Shown here piece after piece: positions 59,310-64,000 of a stretch of 64,000 bases of DNA. Numbering within the stretch: position 1 is the first letter of the stretch; every line of letters starts with the position of its first letter. Made by a program: the position numbers and the translations under genes. The notes beneath the pieces were generated by a model. The model saw nothing but the letters and a program-made list of their open reading frames with translations. It ran no database searches and was not told the DNA's origin. The stretch spans positions 119,426 to 183,425 of the forward strand of contig CABFPE010000439.1 of assembly GCA_900660155.1 (NCBI GenBank). Reading direction: 5' to 3'. The DNA is from Hofstenia miamia (Eukaryota > Xenacoelomorpha > Acoela > Hofsteniidae).

Positions 59310-60262
59310 ATGCTCAAATTAATTCTGCAGCAGTAACTGGAGAGCAGGCCCAGAGACTATCCTCTATATGGCAGTAATCATTTCTATGGCTAAGACCCCT
59401 TCCCAACTCTGAACTTCTGCATACTCAGTCTCTCTAGTGACATGCATCAAAACTTCTTGCTGGGTTACCACCTTGTCTCAGAATCTGAAAAACTGTAGAG
59501 TTGGGAGCCATGAACTAATGGGGCAGTTTAATCTCCAGGTAAACATGTCATAGAATCTTTTTTACAGCCTAAGTTCTTTGAGAGCTATCATTAGTGTCAT
59601 TAAGGTATCAATATCTGAAGTATGGGCGTCCTTTGGTCTGATGGTTGTGTTAGGGTAGAAATGGACAAACACCTCTCTTAACAACCCCATTCTTGTTATG
59701 TGGTCAATGAATAGGGGGCAGAACTCTTGAACCTGTTAAATATACTCATGGTCTAGTTTACTCTCAAAGTACTTACATAGCATGATTAGTGTTGTGCATG
59801 TTTCTCTTATAAAACATTGCTTGGAATGGAGTTATTTCTGTCATTGTGTGGACAGATTTATTATAAAAATATTCAATTATTTCAATTACTTCTCTCCCTT
59901 TCTGTCCACCTACTTTAGTAGCCATATACTCATATAAGTTTAATAATAACCTGATTCAATTAATCCATAGCATTTTTGTTTGAGGGTGGTACACTGTTGT
60001 AGTATCATGTATGGTTTCTGTGACTTACATTAATTCCTTGACCAATCACAGTTCAAGCTGCAAACCTTTATCAGTGATGATATTTAAAGGTGGTCAATCT
60101 GTAAAAACCATTTCTGCTACTTTCTTAACTGTGATTGTTTTCAATGTTTCAATTCTACTATACTTAGCAAATTTTCCACAATAACTAATAGATATTAGTA
60201 ACTATCTGTGCTGTTAGCTAATTTTTCAATCATTTGATTAGGTGCATTTGAATTGATTTTCT
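59302..60262 (-). mobile_element. 3' part of a second fossil gypsy element
   Basis: On the minus strand, 60230-59760 has integrase-end sequence (IEYFYNKSVHTMTEITPFQAMF near 59,830-59,890 is the equivalent of the end of the first integrase) followed by another open-looking stretch up to LTR A. It is more diverged from the first element than the LTRs are from each other. It is broken, and it is cut off at the N at 60263. Confidence 0.65.
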
Positions 60263-60263
60263 N

Positions 60264-61035
60264 TAAGAGTAAACATTGGTAATTCATCCAAGTAAATAGT
60301 AACTGTTTAGGAAACATCCAGGATGACGATTTCATATGGCTTCCAGCCAAAGTGATGTCCAAAAAGAGAAGTGGATAAATTGCTTGATTGGTGCTGCCCT
60401 ATTTGTCTCACATTTTATTATCTATCTCACTTTGAAATAAATAGCTCATTTGTTTTCTTATCTTTCAGCTCACTATTAATAGCATGTAATGACTATGCAT
60501 TTATGTTAATCAATGGTATAATATCATTACATCATCAATATTAGTGCATGTACTTTTTGCAATCAAATGAGAGGTTTATTATTTGTACACCTAACTGTAC
60601 ACATAACCCTATGTGGTCCACAATTTGGGCTTGCTTACTGTCTGAATCACTACGTGTTGCATCAGTACTTGAAAAAAGTACTCCCAAATTGTTGCCAAAG
60701 CTTACACAATCATTATTATTTTGAAAAAGAATTTAATAAATATAAAGGTTAGACTGAAGTTGAAGCTAGATAAAATCTATTGAACTATTTCTACATGGTT
60801 TCTCTGTTTTATACATTGTAAATTATTACCTGCCTTTGTTTACAACAGAATATCATGTGATCATGTTTCCCTTACAAATTGAATTGAGCAACAATAATAC
60901 ATAGCACTAAAGCATGGGGACATTAAACTCTTATTGCAAACTAAAATCAAAGTAAATGTTTATGTCTTGTTGACATCATTACTAGTTACAAAATCAAGTA
61001 AAAATATCAGCACAAAGTCCCTGAGTGACTCTACA
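60264..61035 (-). repeat. LTR B, partial
   Basis: Aligns with LTR A from 58525 to 59301 and ends in the same GTGACTCTACA. Roughly 110 bases of the primer-site end are missing at the single N (60263). About nine in ten bases match by eye. Confidence 0.85.
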
Positions 61036-64000
61036 AGTGATACTTGATGTGAGGGAAGCCAAGGTATCTTGCAGTTGCTGCCACATACTACATCACATAA
61101 TATATTCTACTACTCAAATTTAGAAATCTTTACCTCACAAATATTTACCACTTTCATTTCTGTCTTAGAATTTCATACACTGTATAATTGGACAAAAGAA
61201 AATGAAAGCAATGAGTTTTAATTCTAGAAAATAGTTTTGTAAATGTTGTTCCAAAACTAATTAAACTTCAACTAACACATCTCTAGTTTGAACATAAATT
61301 TCCCTTGTGTAAAATTCAATTTCTTTGTTTCAAATTGAATATATTTTTTGTGAACTTGAGAGTGAAATAGTGTTGTTTACCAATCACAATAGATGGTGAA
61401 AAATGCCCATTAGTCATTACTTTGATTTATTAACCAGCTATTATGAATGAATAAATAAATCATACATACTTCAGGAGTCCATATATCTAAGGAACATAAG
61501 GACAACTGTGGTAAGAAATTAACAGCTTGTGAAACTGCATGTAACTAAATCAAATAGAGAAAATCTATTGATACAAAAATTTGATTACAAATTGAAACAC
61601 ATATTTCAGTTAGAAAGATCACAAAATATTCTTTTACACTTAGTTGTGTCTGAATATATAAACACTACAGTACCTCAACTCCTGAACATGGAAACACTGC
61701 AAGATAATGCATATATTTTGAAAGCTGAATGCAGTACAATGAAAACAGCAAATCCAATATCAAGTGTTGCTAGTCATTAATATAGAACTAATGTTGCATC
61801 TCATTCCAGGGCTTTTAGTACGTAGCAAATCTATAAAGTTGATATCTTACTCAATTGGCAGGAATAGAGCAACTCTTTAAATCAATCAAATACTGATCAG
61901 CACATACTTCAAGGTAATAATCAACTGTATTAACTATCCATCTAATGTTTACTATTTAGGTAATCTCCACATGTTCTTAATCAGCATTCCAGTTCTTAAC
62001 CAAGAGCTCCTGCCCAACACAAATCCTCTAATCTTCAATTTATCCATTGTGACATAGTTTCTTCTGTTCTGATGATCCCTCAGCTCAAACACAAGAATCA
62101 TATGTACCTTAGTTTAATGTGGTGCTAACTATATTATCAACACAATTTGACTTATATCTGATGCTGAATATATTTAATAGATCAGCAGTTGTGTGTTTTG
62201 TATTTACTAACTTCAATATGTAGGCAACCAGGAAAAACACTAACTACAAGTTGGTTTACTTGATTTCAAATTAATAATGATAGATTAACAATAACAATTG
62301 ATAACAATTAAGATAATGCAACATCCTCTACCAGGCATCACTACTGTTTGTCCTTTGTTACTCTATAACCTTGGTTGTATCTTTGTGGGTAGGGATTTAC
62401 TAAATTGATACTGCTTTTAGCTTCTCTGTAGACTATTCACTATTTAGGTGATGAAGCCATGCAGCAGTTTCTCCAATGATCAATAGTGGACATATCTCAA
62501 CTCAATGATGTAACTTATGTGTACCCTATCCTAGCTTGGTGTTTACTCAAGACAAAACACAATTTGACTTAGTCTCTCTTTTGTAAAAGTGTTTCATGTT
62601 AATGCAATTTGACTTGTAACTAGCTGCTCTATTAACATTACATGTAGCCACTACCAAAATATATTGGTGTTAATAACTTGTCTAAAAATTGGCAGCTTCC
62701 TAATGTACATTTAATAATTACTGCATGCTTGGTCACATTATTGGTCATGTTATAGTCAATAATTTGGATCTAAAATAATATATAATTCTGAGGTTTCAGC
62801 TATCCAACTGTATTTCAAATCTGTTATAGTTAATACTTGTAGTAGGTGATTGATAGTCAACTAAATTAAAGAAAATCCCCTATACCTAACATAAGTGCAC
62901 TTTCATGATCTGGCACAAAGACCCTAGAATCAATCTTGTGATGGATCCAGACCCTACTAAACACCACTCAATTAACTTGACATTTAATTAAATAATCAAA
63001 CCATATCAAGAAAATAGTATAAGAATTCCAAATGAATTTCTTTATCAATCACTTACAATGAATTTAATCTATTTATAGTAATTTTGGAAAAGTACCTGTT
63101 GATTTAAATTTAAACTGTTTGTCTGCCAAGATGGCAGCTAAAAATAATGGAAGTGATTTCGCCCCCTTGGTTTTGACAAAAGTATTATTATCAACAGATA
63201 CTAATCTCTCATAATTGACACTTGTTCTTACTTGGTTGCATAATACAAACTAATCAAAATTGATTGTATATTTTTACACTATGTTTTTAATCATAATTTT
63301 TTTCAATCTTATTCTTCTTCTTAATCAACATTAGCAGCTTTAGATTACTTTGGATGATGCTACAATAAGGCATAAAAGTGTTTGCAGCTTCCTATCTTAC
63401 ATTTAAGTAATATATACACTGGATATAATATGGTCTATTTATCAGTCTCATTATAAACAACAATTTGGATGTAAAAGAAAAGGTTGGTTTTTATGGTATG
63501 GCTAACTAGCCTATACTGAATTTGTAACTATATGCAACAGAACAAGGAAATGATAGTTAGCTAAGCAGATTAAGGAAAAACTTTAATTGAATACCTAACT
63601 TAAATACAGATTGAGGTCAGGAGCTAAAAACCTAGATTTATTCCCATGGTGATGTAGCATAATCCATCATATAAGCTGCTGAAAACCAAGATCAAAGAAA
63701 AGGAAAGAAGGAAGATGATGAAAATTAATTGAGCAATTTAAGTGATGATATTTGCTAACTAAGATTTATAAATCAAATATAAAAATGTTTAAGCAAGTAC
63801 TTGCTGATAATTTATTTGGCAAAAATCTTAGGGCAAAGTCACTTCTTGTTATTTTTAGTAAACTAGGCAGAAGTGTCTTAGTAATTTAAAATTCAAATCA
63901 ACATGTACTTGATTTGATTGAAATTATAAATAGAAAGTAAACATTGTAACAAATGTAATATAATCTTTGGAAAGCTTATTTTGCACTTAATTTCAGTTTG
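61036..64000. other. No gene recognised
   Basis: CpG-poor AT-rich DNA. The first 40 bases (TACTTGATGTGAGGGAAGCC) resemble 48318-48345, hinting that LTR B lies in another copy of that repeat. The frame 61529-61780 has no known motif. Confidence 0.4.

Larger units (their letters stand above)
43741..64000. other. CpG-depleted region
   Basis: From about 43.74 kb to the end CG dinucleotides are nearly absent: scanning by eye I count about two dozen, a few of them counted twice in the duplicated block. To the left they occur several times per kb. TG and CA are common here. The change is abrupt and no N marks it. Either heavy cytosine methylation and deamination, or a join to DNA of different origin, could explain it. 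Confidence 0.8.

Overview
The window is AT-rich animal nuclear DNA, probably from an invertebrate. This rests on a two-exon class A G-protein-coupled receptor with GT-AG splicing, on Tc1/mariner, DD41D mariner, pogo-like, hAT and LINE elements, and on a Ty3/gypsy element primed by tRNA-Trp as in the CsRn1 clade. I cannot name the species. Most of the window is transposon debris and unannotatable AT-rich DNA; host coding sequence is sparse.

Layout, left part (1-43.7 kb): a Tc1-like transposase end (1-527); a hAT-type MITE (1076-1630); a minus-strand LINE (1.9-3.8 kb); a MITE with a perfect 8-bp target duplication (5766-6066); the receptor gene (7482-10104, minus) with a pogo-like MITE in its intron; a nearly full-length Tc1 copy (11020-12244); a 1000-N scaffold gap (14853-15852); further MITEs and mariner remnants to 24.6 kb; a LINE lying between two (TA)n tracts (24.65-25.8 kb); a decayed transposon-associated gene (26.1-27.4 kb); a string of small exons with compatible splice phases, probably a host gene (29.0-29.9 kb, minus); copies of an unnamed dispersed repeat; and more MITEs, one nested inside another (37.96-38.59 kb).

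Right part (43.7-64 kb): the base composition changes. CG dinucleotides almost vanish (about two dozen by eye in 20 kb) and the (TA)n tracts stop. This part holds a possible tRNA-derived SINE, a diverged ~1.1 kb tandem duplication of unrecognised sequence, and a fossil Ty3/gypsy element on the minus strand (about 51.0-59.3 kb). Its 5' LTR has clear ends and a tRNA-Trp primer site. The same LTR also sits directly after the polypurine tract of a second, partial element (59.3-60.26 kb), and a further partial LTR follows at 60.26-61.04 kb, so this looks like a tandem array sharing one LTR. The fossil elements are broken.

Two stretches (4160-4406 and 53520-56728) are equal-length, near-identical copies separated by exactly one N. 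They look like unmerged assembly overlaps rather than biological duplications, and they affect how the retroelement should be read.

I found no CRISPR array, operon or rRNA gene and no convincing new biological system. The most worthwhile items are the CpG-depletion boundary, the phase-consistent exon string, the shared-LTR array and the single-N duplications.
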